A stretch of DNA of 55,627 nt, taken from UBA525 sp964589765 (GTDB lineage Archaea; Nanobdellota; Nanobdellia; Woesearchaeales; UBA525). Within the stretch, counting starts at the first letter, position 1. Every line of letters starts with the position of its first letter. Position numbers and translations under genes: made by a program. The stretch is taken from contig CAZPUM010000005.1 of assembly GCA_964589765.1 (NCBI GenBank), positions 1 through 55,627 on the forward strand, written 5' to 3'. Below the pieces are notes generated by a model. The model saw nothing but the letters and a program-made list of their open reading frames with translations. It searched no databases and was not told where the DNA came from. Shown here piece by piece: positions 7,901 to 15,360 of the stretch.

Positions 7901-10250
7901 GTTTGATCCAACCAGACCGGGTGAAGCCGACGAGTTCGACATCGAAATCTGCGGACAGCCAAGCTTTGGAAACCCAGAGTGCGACCCTGTCATTATTGGA
8001 TTTGATGAAATGCACCCTGTGATTGATGTGATGTCCATCACACCCAATGAAAATGACAACGTAAGCGGACTTGTTAATTTCTCTGCAAACGTGTCTGACA
8101 ATGGAGTTGTGAAAAGTGTTGAGTTCATCCTCACCCTCAAGGGAGAGGAGGAACCTACTTGCAACCTAGGATTCGCAACAGAGATTGCACAAGAAGTCTG
8201 GCAAATTACCAATTTCGACACTGAAAGCGGATGTACCCCAGATGGCGCATATGACTTGACAGTTGTTGCTGAGGACTTTGCAGGAAACGTAGCTAGCGTG
8301 ACCATCGACCCAATAATTGATAACACAGAACCAATTATTGATTCGTTCACACTACCCAGCGAATTCCTTCTTGGATGGGAAAACCTAATCTCTGCGGATG
8401 TATCAGATGAACTATCCGGAGTTGGAAGCGTTGAAGCACATTTGACAGCTTACCAGTGTCTGGACAATATCTGTCTACCCTGTGGAGAAGAGGCAACTCT
8501 TACTGCAAGGAAAGAGTATGGACCAAGCACATGGTTTGATGGAGAGTACTTCTTCTGTACCGAAAGCACATGGGAGCTACCAGACGCACTGACCGTTACT
8601 GAGGGTAACTCAGGAAATCACAGAGCCCGACTCATGTACCATGAGGGAGAGGACACTGTGACCTGTGTATACCAAGGCGGAAGCAGTCAAAGCAAGCCAA
8701 CAGGCGAACAGGTTGCACTCGGATTAGAGTACAACAAGTTCATTGGGTGTTGGTACAACATCGACACAGCCTTCCCAAGTGGAACACCTGATGTCGAACT
8801 TGAGCCGGGAGATGAGTTCACAACAAACTATATCTGGCTACATATTGACAACGGAGCAACTAAAGTAGACAATGTACCACAAGATGCTACAGAAATTGAG
8901 GCAACACTCAACCCAGCAGGCGAGTGCCCGGGCGAATGTGTGGAGTGCAGTGATACAATCCCTGTACCTTCAAGCAAGTCGTATAACCCAAGCACATGGG
9001 AATTCTCAGAGATGGAGTTCTGTGAGCCCGTAAGGTTTGATGTGCCTGAAACAATTCCAGTAGCGGAAGGTAATGCTGGAAACCACTGGGCGAAGTTCTA
9101 CTTCGAGACAGAGAGTACGGACATCACCTGTGTATATCAAGGCGGAAGCAGTCAAAGCCACCCAAGTGGCCAGACACAACTTGACCTTGGTATGAACTGG
9201 GAGTTTTACGGTTGCTACGAAGATTATAACAATGCAATTCCACCAAACCAGGTGCCACTCCTGCTCGAAGCAGGAAACACTGTCGAGGTCACTAAACTCT
9301 CACTAGAGGTTAATGGTGACAACGGACAGGGCACAACTGTTTCAGGACTTATTCTTGAAAACCAGAATGAGTGTTCAGAGGTTGAAGAGGACGAGCTTGT
9401 TTGTGATTTCGTAAACGAGTGTGAAAATTCAAGACCCCTTGACGTACCTGTCGAGATTGTTCCAATGGAATTAACTTCAGGAACACACATGAGTGGAACC
9501 TGGGAAGGACCAGCGGGCGATTTCCTTGTTGACAGCTTCTTCGACGTCTTCTACGATATCGAGTTTGTTGCTGACGACAGAGCAGGTAATACTGGTAGCT
9601 CATTCGCCAAGAACGGAGTAAACCAGTATCAAGGATATGACCTTGAGATTGTTAGCGCAACACCAAACCCTGTTTCAGGAGGTGCTGCTGTGACAGTCGC
9701 AGGTACACTCGAATTAAGCAACGACCCTCTCGCTGATGTGAGCAGTGAAACAGTGACTATTGGAACTGTAACAGCACCTGTAGTCACAGGAATAGGCTGG
9801 GTAATGAGCGTTTCATCGCCAAACAACGATGGAACTGTTGTTTACACAGCAGAGCACACAAACGCATGCGGAGTAACGGTTACTGATAGTGTGACTGTAA
9901 ACACAATTGCAGTCTCACTCGCTCGTAGCGGCGGTGGCGGTGGAGGAGGCAACTTCTTCGAACCACTTAGTACTCAGTCAGAACCTCAGGAAGGAACATC
10001 TCAGAATGACTTCCTACCTGATGAGGGTGATGAGCAGTCTGGAGGTTCCGGACAGGAACAGGCAACTGGAGGCAATGGTGAAGATCTTGAACAGAACGAA
10101 CCACAGTCCGAGCCTGAACCAGAGCCAGAGCCAAACCAGATCACTGGTGCAGTTACCGGTGGCGGATTCGGAACAGGAGCATGGCTAGGCCTAGCTTTGC
10201 TGATTCTGGCAACGCTATTCACAGCTGTTTGGTTGCTTAAGAGGAAGTAA
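4995..10250 (+). CDS. Giant modular surface protein with coiled-coil stalks and C-terminal anchor
   Basis: About 1751 residues. A clean signal peptide (MKRIAIALVFLLFALPVLA) starts at TTG 4995, with a GGGGGG ribosome-binding site just before it. A GTG at 4968 is in frame but adds a polar extension, so I prefer TTG. After a Cys-containing N-terminal domain there are three related modules, each a beta domain ('VWGEAP.GA' type) followed by helix. The second and third begin at residues 452 and 652, exactly 600 bases apart. Two heptad-rich segments (about 393-450 and 565-651) look like coiled coils. Ig-like domains follow, then a duplicated Cys domain with 'CVYQGGSSQS' at 1224 and 1379. Near the C-terminus are SGGGGGGGN (1645-1653), an acidic Pro/Glu linker and one membrane helix ending LLKRK. 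Likely an S-layer-like or adhesive stalk protein; function inferred. Confidence 0.8.
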   Translation: MKRIAIALVFLLFALPVLADVSVEYAYDSGAEELLVQGYAPDTAVSTRVQFAGYSNTKSACVPVSDGSDPEFMATMDPTAWNAEVYYLTAQFYDVADCGGAGCPVPVEETQWTDDLENANEWTGFAVSENGISYETSANCASGSCMRVDDSARQGTAFSVETVNDLDTSVCLPGTAYFKLDHVKLTGNLETNDCIYYRFSNDGGSTWSSRVQVFCPVSDSEFNSNAAEETRTLEALIPPAYYDTDMRIMIEAEQWRGAVETAWIDDVSVYCDVETIVACEEVEPRAVGGEFAWLQLQHGDLDLVWDAEDNRLRAKLYFPAGAVHATLYAYDATDDTQAYSVTGLTPEADGNLNYDWDVSGWDLKEYTIKVKYMDADDAQVGRWTTALFTGLALRDIADQLDSIEDAIDLIEGDVTDLQNEVIDIWDAISALDTEVSNVQAQVDALWSMVLSMNHGTINLHHFSPESDWMPDTLRVWGEAPQGAEYAVVNLRDIDKNIVDTITVPVGPLQSNENSYEVFFEEISTYAPIKYQVQVKFYMTGDVWMSGYDVGALFDDLYILWLGAWLNDHETWILEIEGRLNDVNFTVEEHAQWLAEIDANLTEVWDELDLINAELLLLWQNATDQQEQIEELMDRVADLEERMDDVEELLEEMNHGTINLFHITNDNMNELWVWGEAPEGATGATVYIIGVDEPLQNGYVYTDSVSVVENFNWLPGLENTYAFHGLNGKGIDLTGEEFGPEKYNVVVVFEGVDPFYTVSALFDDLLLIWIEEQILGFNILDTQTFEVWNPLSSFVRKISWTFTAEESGEYWFELVQVRSDNEEDISKEFADGECYSLTGHETRTFSNRNVRFPPMEGHYVTKLVAHNCETNDKVRSNRFGLIIDDLANPWPLFGVTTVPVDPDYNNYADGIYWTNNMDVNLMGILGSETEWDGNRCEIRTYLNEQLYSSIYQAFDIESEYSCDVWLDLDLFDPTRPGEADEFDIEICGQPSFGNPECDPVIIGFDEMHPVIDVMSITPNENDNVSGLVNFSANVSDNGVVKSVEFILTLKGEEEPTCNLGFATEIAQEVWQITNFDTESGCTPDGAYDLTVVAEDFAGNVASVTIDPIIDNTEPIIDSFTLPSEFLLGWENLISADVSDELSGVGSVEAHLTAYQCLDNICLPCGEEATLTARKEYGPSTWFDGEYFFCTESTWELPDALTVTEGNSGNHRARLMYHEGEDTVTCVYQGGSSQSKPTGEQVALGLEYNKFIGCWYNIDTAFPSGTPDVELEPGDEFTTNYIWLHIDNGATKVDNVPQDATEIEATLNPAGECPGECVECSDTIPVPSSKSYNPSTWEFSEMEFCEPVRFDVPETIPVAEGNAGNHWAKFYFETESTDITCVYQGGSSQSHPSGQTQLDLGMNWEFYGCYEDYNNAIPPNQVPLLLEAGNTVEVTKLSLEVNGDNGQGTTVSGLILENQNECSEVEEDELVCDFVNECENSRPLDVPVEIVPMELTSGTHMSGTWEGPAGDFLVDSFFDVFYDIEFVADDRAGNTGSSFAKNGVNQYQGYDLEIVSATPNPVSGGAAVTVAGTLELSNDPLADVSSETVTIGTVTAPVVTGIGWVMSVSSPNNDGTVVYTAEHTNACGVTVTDSVTVNTIAVSLARSGGGGGGGNFFEPLSTQSEPQEGTSQNDFLPDEGDEQSGGSGQEQATGGNGEDLEQNEPQSEPEPEPEPNQITGAVTGGGFGTGAWLGLALLILATLFTAVWLLKRK

Positions 10251-10291
10251 AATCCACAAACTTTTTTATTTCTCTTTTTTTTCTTTCTATT
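10251..10291 (+). terminator. T-rich tract after the giant surface gene, also promoter of the next gene
   Basis: The 41 bases hold two pyrimidine runs (CTTTTTTATTTCTC then a longer T/C run). T-rich stretches serve as archaeal terminators. The same tract holds a weak TATA-like TTTTTTATT about 26 bases before the ATG at 10292, so it may do both jobs. Confidence 0.4.
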
Positions 10292-10729
10292 ATGGTAAAA
10301 ACAGTAGCGGTTTCCGGAGGATTTGATCCTATACACATAGGTCACGTCAGGTTAATCAACGAAGCGAAGGCTCTTGGCGAAAGGCTCGTGGTTATAGTTA
10401 ACAACGACAACTGGCTGATAGCCAAGAAAGGGTTTGTGTTTATGCCTCAGGACGAGCGTAAAGAGGTTCTTGAAGCCTTAAGATGTGTTGACGAAGTTGT
10501 TCTTACTAATCATCCTGAGAACCCTGATGATATGTCCGTATGTCAGGAGTTAGAAGAACTTAAGCCCGATATCTTCGCAAATGGCGGAGACAGAAAGGAA
10601 GGTAATGTGCCTGAGTACGATGTTTGCAACAAACTGGGCATAGAGATGGCTTTCAATGTTGGTTTTGGGGGAAAGGTCCAGTCAAGTAGCGACCTAGCGA
10701 AACGAGCCAAGGAGAACCAGCAAAATTAG
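10292..10729 (+). CDS. Cytidylyltransferase-fold nucleotidyltransferase
   Basis: A 145-residue protein. The nucleotide-binding motif GGFDPIHIGHVR (residues 9-20) contains the HxGH signature of the family that includes glycerol-3-phosphate cytidylyltransferase, archaeal FAD synthetase RibL and ADP-heptose synthase C-terminal domains. A late 'GGKVQSSSDL' segment corresponds to the ISSS/T motif. It transfers CMP or AMP to a phosphorylated small molecule; which substrate cannot be told from sequence. Its TAG overlaps the stop of the convergent gene by four bases (TTAG). Confidence 0.8.
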   Translation: MVKTVAVSGGFDPIHIGHVRLINEAKALGERLVVIVNNDNWLIAKKGFVFMPQDERKEVLEALRCVDEVVLTNHPENPDDMSVCQELEELKPDIFANGGDRKEGNVPEYDVCNKLGIEMAFNVGFGGKVQSSSDLAKRAKENQQN

Positions 10730-11685
10730 GGCAGGCTCCTGAACCTTGTGTTTATCAGGCCCCATTCAATCATTATAAACATCAGGGCCAAAAGCATCAA
10801 TCCACCTGTGAGTTCAAAACTCAAAACACTCTTTCGGTCTGTCGCTCTTATTGTTGCGTACGCTTCCTGAATCTGCGCATTATCAATAGCATCGTAGTGC
10901 TGTCCTCCTGTTGCGTTTGCGACACCCCTCAGATTGGCGCTGTTGTAATCAGCAGTAACATTGTAGATTATAGGCAGATAACCAACAGGGGAATCCATAT
11001 CGGAACCCACCCCTATTGTGTAAACCTTAACCCTGTTTCTCTTAGCATAATCCGTTGCGCGCTGTACGCTCCTGCTCTGGAAGCTTTCAATCGTGTTGCT
11101 TCCGTCAGTTATCAGAATTATAGCGCGCCCTTTGTCCGTGTTTGCCAGAAGGTTCGTTCCTGTGATTATCGCACCAGGTATGTCGGTTCCTGAAGCAGTA
11201 GTCTCTATTAACTGCAAGGATTTTTTCAGTTCATCTTTGTCTTTAGTAAGGGGTTGTTCTATGAAATTAACACCTGAAAAAGATATCAAACCCACGTCAG
11301 CGTGAGAATCTAATTGTGTTATGAACTCCCCCGCGTGCAGTTTAGCAGCCTCTAATCTTGAAGGCGGAACATCCTGTGCAGTCATACTGCTACTCGTGTC
11401 AAGAGCTATTACGTAAGCGTTCTCATTAGTCATTCCTTCATACAAGAATGTTGTTCCTGCAACCGCAAAAACAGTAAATAATATTATAATCATCCTGATA
11501 AACAGGATAGTGTAGTTTTTCGTAATGAGTTTTTGCCCTGTTGCGCGTTTGATTACAGCAAAGTTCGCAAACTTCATAGCTCTTCGCTTTGCATGCCTAA
11601 TCATAAAGAAATGAGTGGCGTAAAGCAGAGGTAAAACCAGAAGGAACCATAGGTATTCGGGGTTTGCGAACGTTATACTTACCAT
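10726..11685 (-). CDS. VWA-domain membrane protein (BatA-like)
   Basis: A 319-residue protein. The N-terminal segment 'FANPEYLWFLLVLPLLY' is typical of BatA-type proteins, and a second helix lies near 60-80. The von Willebrand A domain has the MIDAS motif D96-x-S98-x-S100 ('LDTSSSM'), which binds a divalent metal and a ligand. A last membrane helix sits near 290-310. It is the third gene of a MoxR-DUF58-VWA operon, starting one base after the DUF58 stop. Such trios are thought to act in chaperoning or maturing protein or metal complexes at the membrane; the client here is unknown. Confidence 0.85.
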   Translation of the reverse strand: MVSITFANPEYLWFLLVLPLLYATHFFMIRHAKRRAMKFANFAVIKRATGQKLITKNYTILFIRMIIILFTVFAVAGTTFLYEGMTNENAYVIALDTSSSMTAQDVPPSRLEAAKLHAGEFITQLDSHADVGLISFSGVNFIEQPLTKDKDELKKSLQLIETTASGTDIPGAIITGTNLLANTDKGRAIILITDGSNTIESFQSRSVQRATDYAKRNRVKVYTIGVGSDMDSPVGYLPIIYNVTADYNSANLRGVANATGGQHYDAIDNAQIQEAYATIRATDRKSVLSFELTGGLMLLALMFIMIEWGLINTRFRSLP

Positions 11686-11686
11686 G

Positions 11687-12586
11687 CTATCCCTTCATTA
11701 TCGCCGTTCTTTGCCTGAAATAGTAAAGTATTGGTTCAATTAAATCAGCATCTGTTTTTAGACTAATAAATCCTGCCTTTGCTGCTGAAAATACTGCTTT
11801 AACATGCGCCTCTTCTTCATCCGCGTATTTTTTGTATATCTTCGAAAGTTTTTTTGTATCGATAAATATCTTATCATCTGTTGAGGGGTCTTCAACAACA
11901 AACTGACTTCCAATGTAGGGCATAATGTTATCTCGGGGGTCTCTCAACATTATCCCTATCAAGTCATATTTTTCTGCAAGCATTCTCACATATCTTTCCC
12001 AGCCTTCATCCAACCCAACAAAATCACTGACCACAACTATCAGCGCTCTCTGTTTCATCATGGCGTTTAGAATGTTAACCACATTTTTGAAGTCCTTTCT
12101 TCCTCCGTAATTTTTAGGATTACTGAAAGCATTAACCATGCTATACGTTATCTCTTTTCCAATTCCAGGCATTTCCCTTGCTAAAACCTCATTCGCAAAC
12201 ATCATGTAACCAACAGCATCTCCATTGTCCAGGATTGCAGTTCCAAGGTTAAAGGTCAATTCGGCACCGTACTCAGCCTTGAGTTTTTTCTGACTAGTAA
12301 AAAGCATAGAATCACTTACATCGAGAAGGAATACCACATTTACGCTTCTGAACTCTTCGAACTCTCTGATGAGAGTCTCTTTTGCCCTGAGGGATGCACC
12401 CCAGTCTATCTTACTGGCATCATCCCCATAAGTGTACTTTCGGAAACCCGCAAACTCCATTCCACGGCCTTTAAGCATCGTGGTCCAGCTTCCCTCAAGG
12501 GTTCTGGAAAGAACTCTTCTCTTTGCGCGAACCTCTTTCCCTTTTATCTGCTGGATAAGGTCGAGGTCTAGTTTCTTGATTTTCAT
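11687..12586 (-). CDS. DUF58 domain protein
   Basis: A 299-residue soluble protein. The DUF58 signature 'YTYGDDASKIDWGASLR' lies at about 52-68, followed by a VWA-like fold with 'LLDVSDSM' near 90. It overlaps the moxR gene by four bases (ATGA) and lies one base from the VWA gene, so the three are probably co-transcribed. The family usually works with the MoxR ATPase encoded next to it. Confidence 0.88.
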   Translation of the reverse strand: MKIKKLDLDLIQQIKGKEVRAKRRVLSRTLEGSWTTMLKGRGMEFAGFRKYTYGDDASKIDWGASLRAKETLIREFEEFRSVNVVFLLDVSDSMLFTSQKKLKAEYGAELTFNLGTAILDNGDAVGYMMFANEVLAREMPGIGKEITYSMVNAFSNPKNYGGRKDFKNVVNILNAMMKQRALIVVVSDFVGLDEGWERYVRMLAEKYDLIGIMLRDPRDNIMPYIGSQFVVEDPSTDDKIFIDTKKLSKIYKKYADEEEAHVKAVFSAAKAGFISLKTDADLIEPILYYFRQRTAIMKG

Positions 12587-13614
12587 AGTATGGGGACCTT
12601 TTCGAGGATCTCTTTGATGATGGCTTCAGGTTTTATTTCCTCAGCCTCTCCTTCAAAGTTAAGTGCAATTCTGTGTCTGAGGACATTATAAGCAACATCT
12701 TTCACGTCATCAGGAATCACATACCCCCTCCCCCTCAGCAAAGCGTGTGCCTTGGCCGAAATATAAATCGAAATACTGCTTCTAGGTGAAGCACCGAATG
12801 AAATGTACTTTGCATGCTCTAGATTGTACTTGTCAGGATTCCTTGTGGCATCAACTACTCTGACAATATACCTTTCAATTTTGTGGTTTGAATAGATTTG
12901 CTTGACAAACTTCTGAGCATCAATAATATCCATCTGGCTAAGAATAGGAGTTAGTTCAAAATCAGAAAATTCATGAGTGGTAATGTTTGTTTTCAGGATG
13001 GAAACCTCCTCTTCAAAAGTAGGGTAATCTATTAAAATTTTGAATAAGAAACGGTCGACCTGAGCTTCAGGAAGTTTGTAAGTTCCCAACTGCTCCACAG
13101 GGTTCTGTGTGGCCATAACAAAGAAGGGTTGTGGCAACTGAAAAGTCTCTTTACCGATTGTTGCTTGGTGCTCCTGCATTGATTCCAGAAGCGCAGACTG
13201 TACTTTAGGAGGGCTTCTGTTAATCTCGTCTGCTAAAACAAAGTTACTGAAAACAGGCCCTTTGATTGTGAAGAACCCTTTTCCTTCTTCATAAGTTGTG
13301 ATTCCAACAATATCTGTTGGTAGAAGGTCAGGTGTAAACTGAATTCTGCTGAACTGACAGCCTGTCACTCTCGCAAGGGTTCTGATAACCAAAGTTTTTC
13401 CGAGGCCAGGAACTCCCTCGACTAAAACGTGGCCGTTAGAGACTAACGCCTCGAGTAGAGACTCAATAACAGTGTCCTGGCCGATGACCAGTTTCTGCAT
13501 CTCTTTCTTTGCACGTAAGAACTGTTCCTGAAAGACACGAATCTTTTTCTGGAACTCCTCGTTCTGTAACTGCTGGAAACCCTCGTCCCTAACAGAGCTT
13601 TGCGACGCCACCAA
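12583..13614 (-). CDS. moxR: MoxR-family AAA+ ATPase
   Basis: About 343 residues. Walker A GVPGLGKT is at 67-74 and Walker B 'VLADE' at 126-130, followed by 'INRSPPKVQSALLESMQE' and 'ATQNPVEQLGTYKLPEAQ', all typical of MoxR. No ATG is in frame at the start: the choices are TTG at 13614 or GTG at 13611. A TATA box at 13635-13643 lies about 25 bases upstream of either, which supports a leaderless non-ATG start. First gene of the MoxR-DUF58-VWA operon. Confidence 0.88.
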   Translation of the reverse strand: MVASQSSVRDEGFQQLQNEEFQKKIRVFQEQFLRAKKEMQKLVIGQDTVIESLLEALVSNGHVLVEGVPGLGKTLVIRTLARVTGCQFSRIQFTPDLLPTDIVGITTYEEGKGFFTIKGPVFSNFVLADEINRSPPKVQSALLESMQEHQATIGKETFQLPQPFFVMATQNPVEQLGTYKLPEAQVDRFLFKILIDYPTFEEEVSILKTNITTHEFSDFELTPILSQMDIIDAQKFVKQIYSNHKIERYIVRVVDATRNPDKYNLEHAKYISFGASPRSSISIYISAKAHALLRGRGYVIPDDVKDVAYNVLRHRIALNFEGEAEEIKPEAIIKEILEKVPIL

Positions 13615-13688
13615 CCATTCTGTCGTCGAGCGGACTTATAAACCTTTTAGTTCCACTTTAAAATGATAACAAACAAAAACAATATAAG

Positions 13689-14558
13689 ATGGCATTTCTT
13701 AGGATTAACATGGAAATTAACCGCATCACAAGAGTAGAACTTAGAGTAGGGTACCACGGTGTTCCTGAAAGTGTTGAAAACATCGTTTATGGTCGAGACC
13801 TTGGAAAGAAAAATATTCAAGATATGATGTACCACGCATACCACGCAGGACCTGGAAACGGATGGTACCTGCAGAGCTTGGGCGAGGCAATGTACCTAAG
13901 GGTTCTACTCGACGAAAATCCTGAACTTGAAGAGGACGAAGAGTTTTCTGTTGCCAGAAAACCTCAACTAACGCGCGATTGTGCCGTTTACTACAAGTGG
14001 GGGGACGACGATGATTCATTTTACAAAGTGGCATTCCCGAACCTTAGAAACGCTGAAAACCCCTTATGGAAGATTCGAAGCGGATACGCGTTTGGTGGAA
14101 GCTCAGAACACGGACCTTTTGTCTGTTCCAGAGGAATCAATGATGCAGTCTACCACTCAAAGACAAAAGGATACACCCTACATGCTCCTGACGGATTGGT
14201 CTCATTATCAAACGAACACCCCATTCACGAAACGGAAGACGGCAGAGAATGGGTCAATAGAAGCGAGTTTTCCCGTGATTTTGTTGTTCATAATCTTCTG
14301 GGATGGAACATACCAAAAGTTTGGTCTCTCAACGAAGAGAAACACGACCGTTTGACAACCAAACTGAGTTTCTTGCCACACCGGGTTCTTGACGAATTAA
14401 TAGGAGAAGGCGAAAACCAAGGCAAGTATGTTGTCTGCCCAGTTGTACTGGGAGGAGGCAATCAGAAACAGAGAATCCTCTTCGACACAGACTTTAAAGT
14501 TAAAGGACACGGACGTCCAGTAAAGGACCCAAGTAGAAAGTATCGCCGTGGCAGATAA
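13689..14558 (+). CDS. Hypothetical soluble protein
   Basis: I do not recognise this 289-residue protein. It has no signal peptide or membrane helix. It is rich in charged and aromatic residues, has a 'HAYHAGPGNGWYLQSLGEAMYLR' stretch near 55 and a basic tail (SRKYRRGR), and could bind nucleic acid. The ATG at 13689 lies 28 bases after a CTTTAAAATG box. A second in-frame ATG lies seven codons downstream. Divergent from moxR, with separate TATA boxes. Confidence 0.6.
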   Translation: MAFLRINMEINRITRVELRVGYHGVPESVENIVYGRDLGKKNIQDMMYHAYHAGPGNGWYLQSLGEAMYLRVLLDENPELEEDEEFSVARKPQLTRDCAVYYKWGDDDDSFYKVAFPNLRNAENPLWKIRSGYAFGGSSEHGPFVCSRGINDAVYHSKTKGYTLHAPDGLVSLSNEHPIHETEDGREWVNRSEFSRDFVVHNLLGWNIPKVWSLNEEKHDRLTTKLSFLPHRVLDELIGEGENQGKYVVCPVVLGGGNQKQRILFDTDFKVKGHGRPVKDPSRKYRRGR

Positions 14559-14590
14559 CTTTTAAATACTCTCTCCTCGAGAAACAATTA

Positions 14591-15289
14591 ATGGAAAAGA
14601 AAGGAGGTGAGCTTAAGGATAGAATAAGCCTTCTTGCGCAGGAGCAGGAGAGAAGAAGAAGGCTTGCCAAACTTAAGAGAGATGCCAACAGAAAGGCAGA
14701 GTTCTTACGGAAAAAAGCCATAATTGAAACACACGATGTTTACAACATCATAAGATGGTTTTTCCAGGAATTTTTAGAGAAAAGGTACCAGTTCACAATC
14801 ACAGAGCTGAAGAAAGAGCTTCGAGAGGTTTACATTTCAAGCAGTACACGAAAAATGCTGGATTTAATTTTGGAAAAAATCAGTTCTATAGAGTACGCAA
14901 ATGTCCACTACAAACATGATGAGTTGGTTGAGTTGCTGGATGTTTTCAAACAGGTTGTTAACCAGCTAGTTCGCACTCACACAAAAAAGAAAGGGGTTCT
15001 CACTTGGTTAAAACACCTATTTATCAATGAAGAGGATACCCCTGACGTGATAATCTCTGAACTCCCCGTTATTGAGAGTACTGACGCGATGAATATCAGA
15101 ATGAATATTCTTGTTGAGAAATGTTATGTTGCATTAGACCAACACAGCCTAAAAAAAGCCAAGACATCATACAATGCATTGCTACAAGAGTACGGAACTT
15201 TAGAGGACGACCTTAAGCAAAAGTTCTTCCCTTTAGTTGACCAGACCTACCAAGACATTCTCAACAGGTCTGCCATGATTAAAAAATAA
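14591..15289 (+). CDS. Soluble helical protein sharing a domain with a membrane protein of this locus
   Basis: A 232-residue, highly charged protein with no membrane segment. The N-terminal 45 residues are an Arg/Lys/Glu-rich helix. The rest has two helical parts, the first about 45-125 and the second about 165-225 ('KKAKTSYNALLQEYGTL' then 'FFPLVDQTYQDI'). Both parts align by eye, in order, with the cytoplasmic tail of the membrane protein at 24767-26740. They may be forms of one TPR-like helical domain. Function unknown. A TATA box (14560-14568) lies 26 bases before the ATG. Confidence 0.65.
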   Translation: MEKKGGELKDRISLLAQEQERRRRLAKLKRDANRKAEFLRKKAIIETHDVYNIIRWFFQEFLEKRYQFTITELKKELREVYISSSTRKMLDLILEKISSIEYANVHYKHDELVELLDVFKQVVNQLVRTHTKKKGVLTWLKHLFINEEDTPDVIISELPVIESTDAMNIRMNILVEKCYVALDQHSLKKAKTSYNALLQEYGTLEDDLKQKFFPLVDQTYQDILNRSAMIKK

Positions 15290-15360
15290 AAAACAAGGAA
15301 AGTCTCACCCCAAAACTCATAATCCTACTATACTATTCCAAGCTTCACATCTATGCTTTA

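Noticed and set aside
13600..13618. ATG at 13618 as the moxR start
   Set aside because: It is out of frame and reaches a stop after nine codons. TTG 13614 or GTG 13611 gives the MoxR frame.
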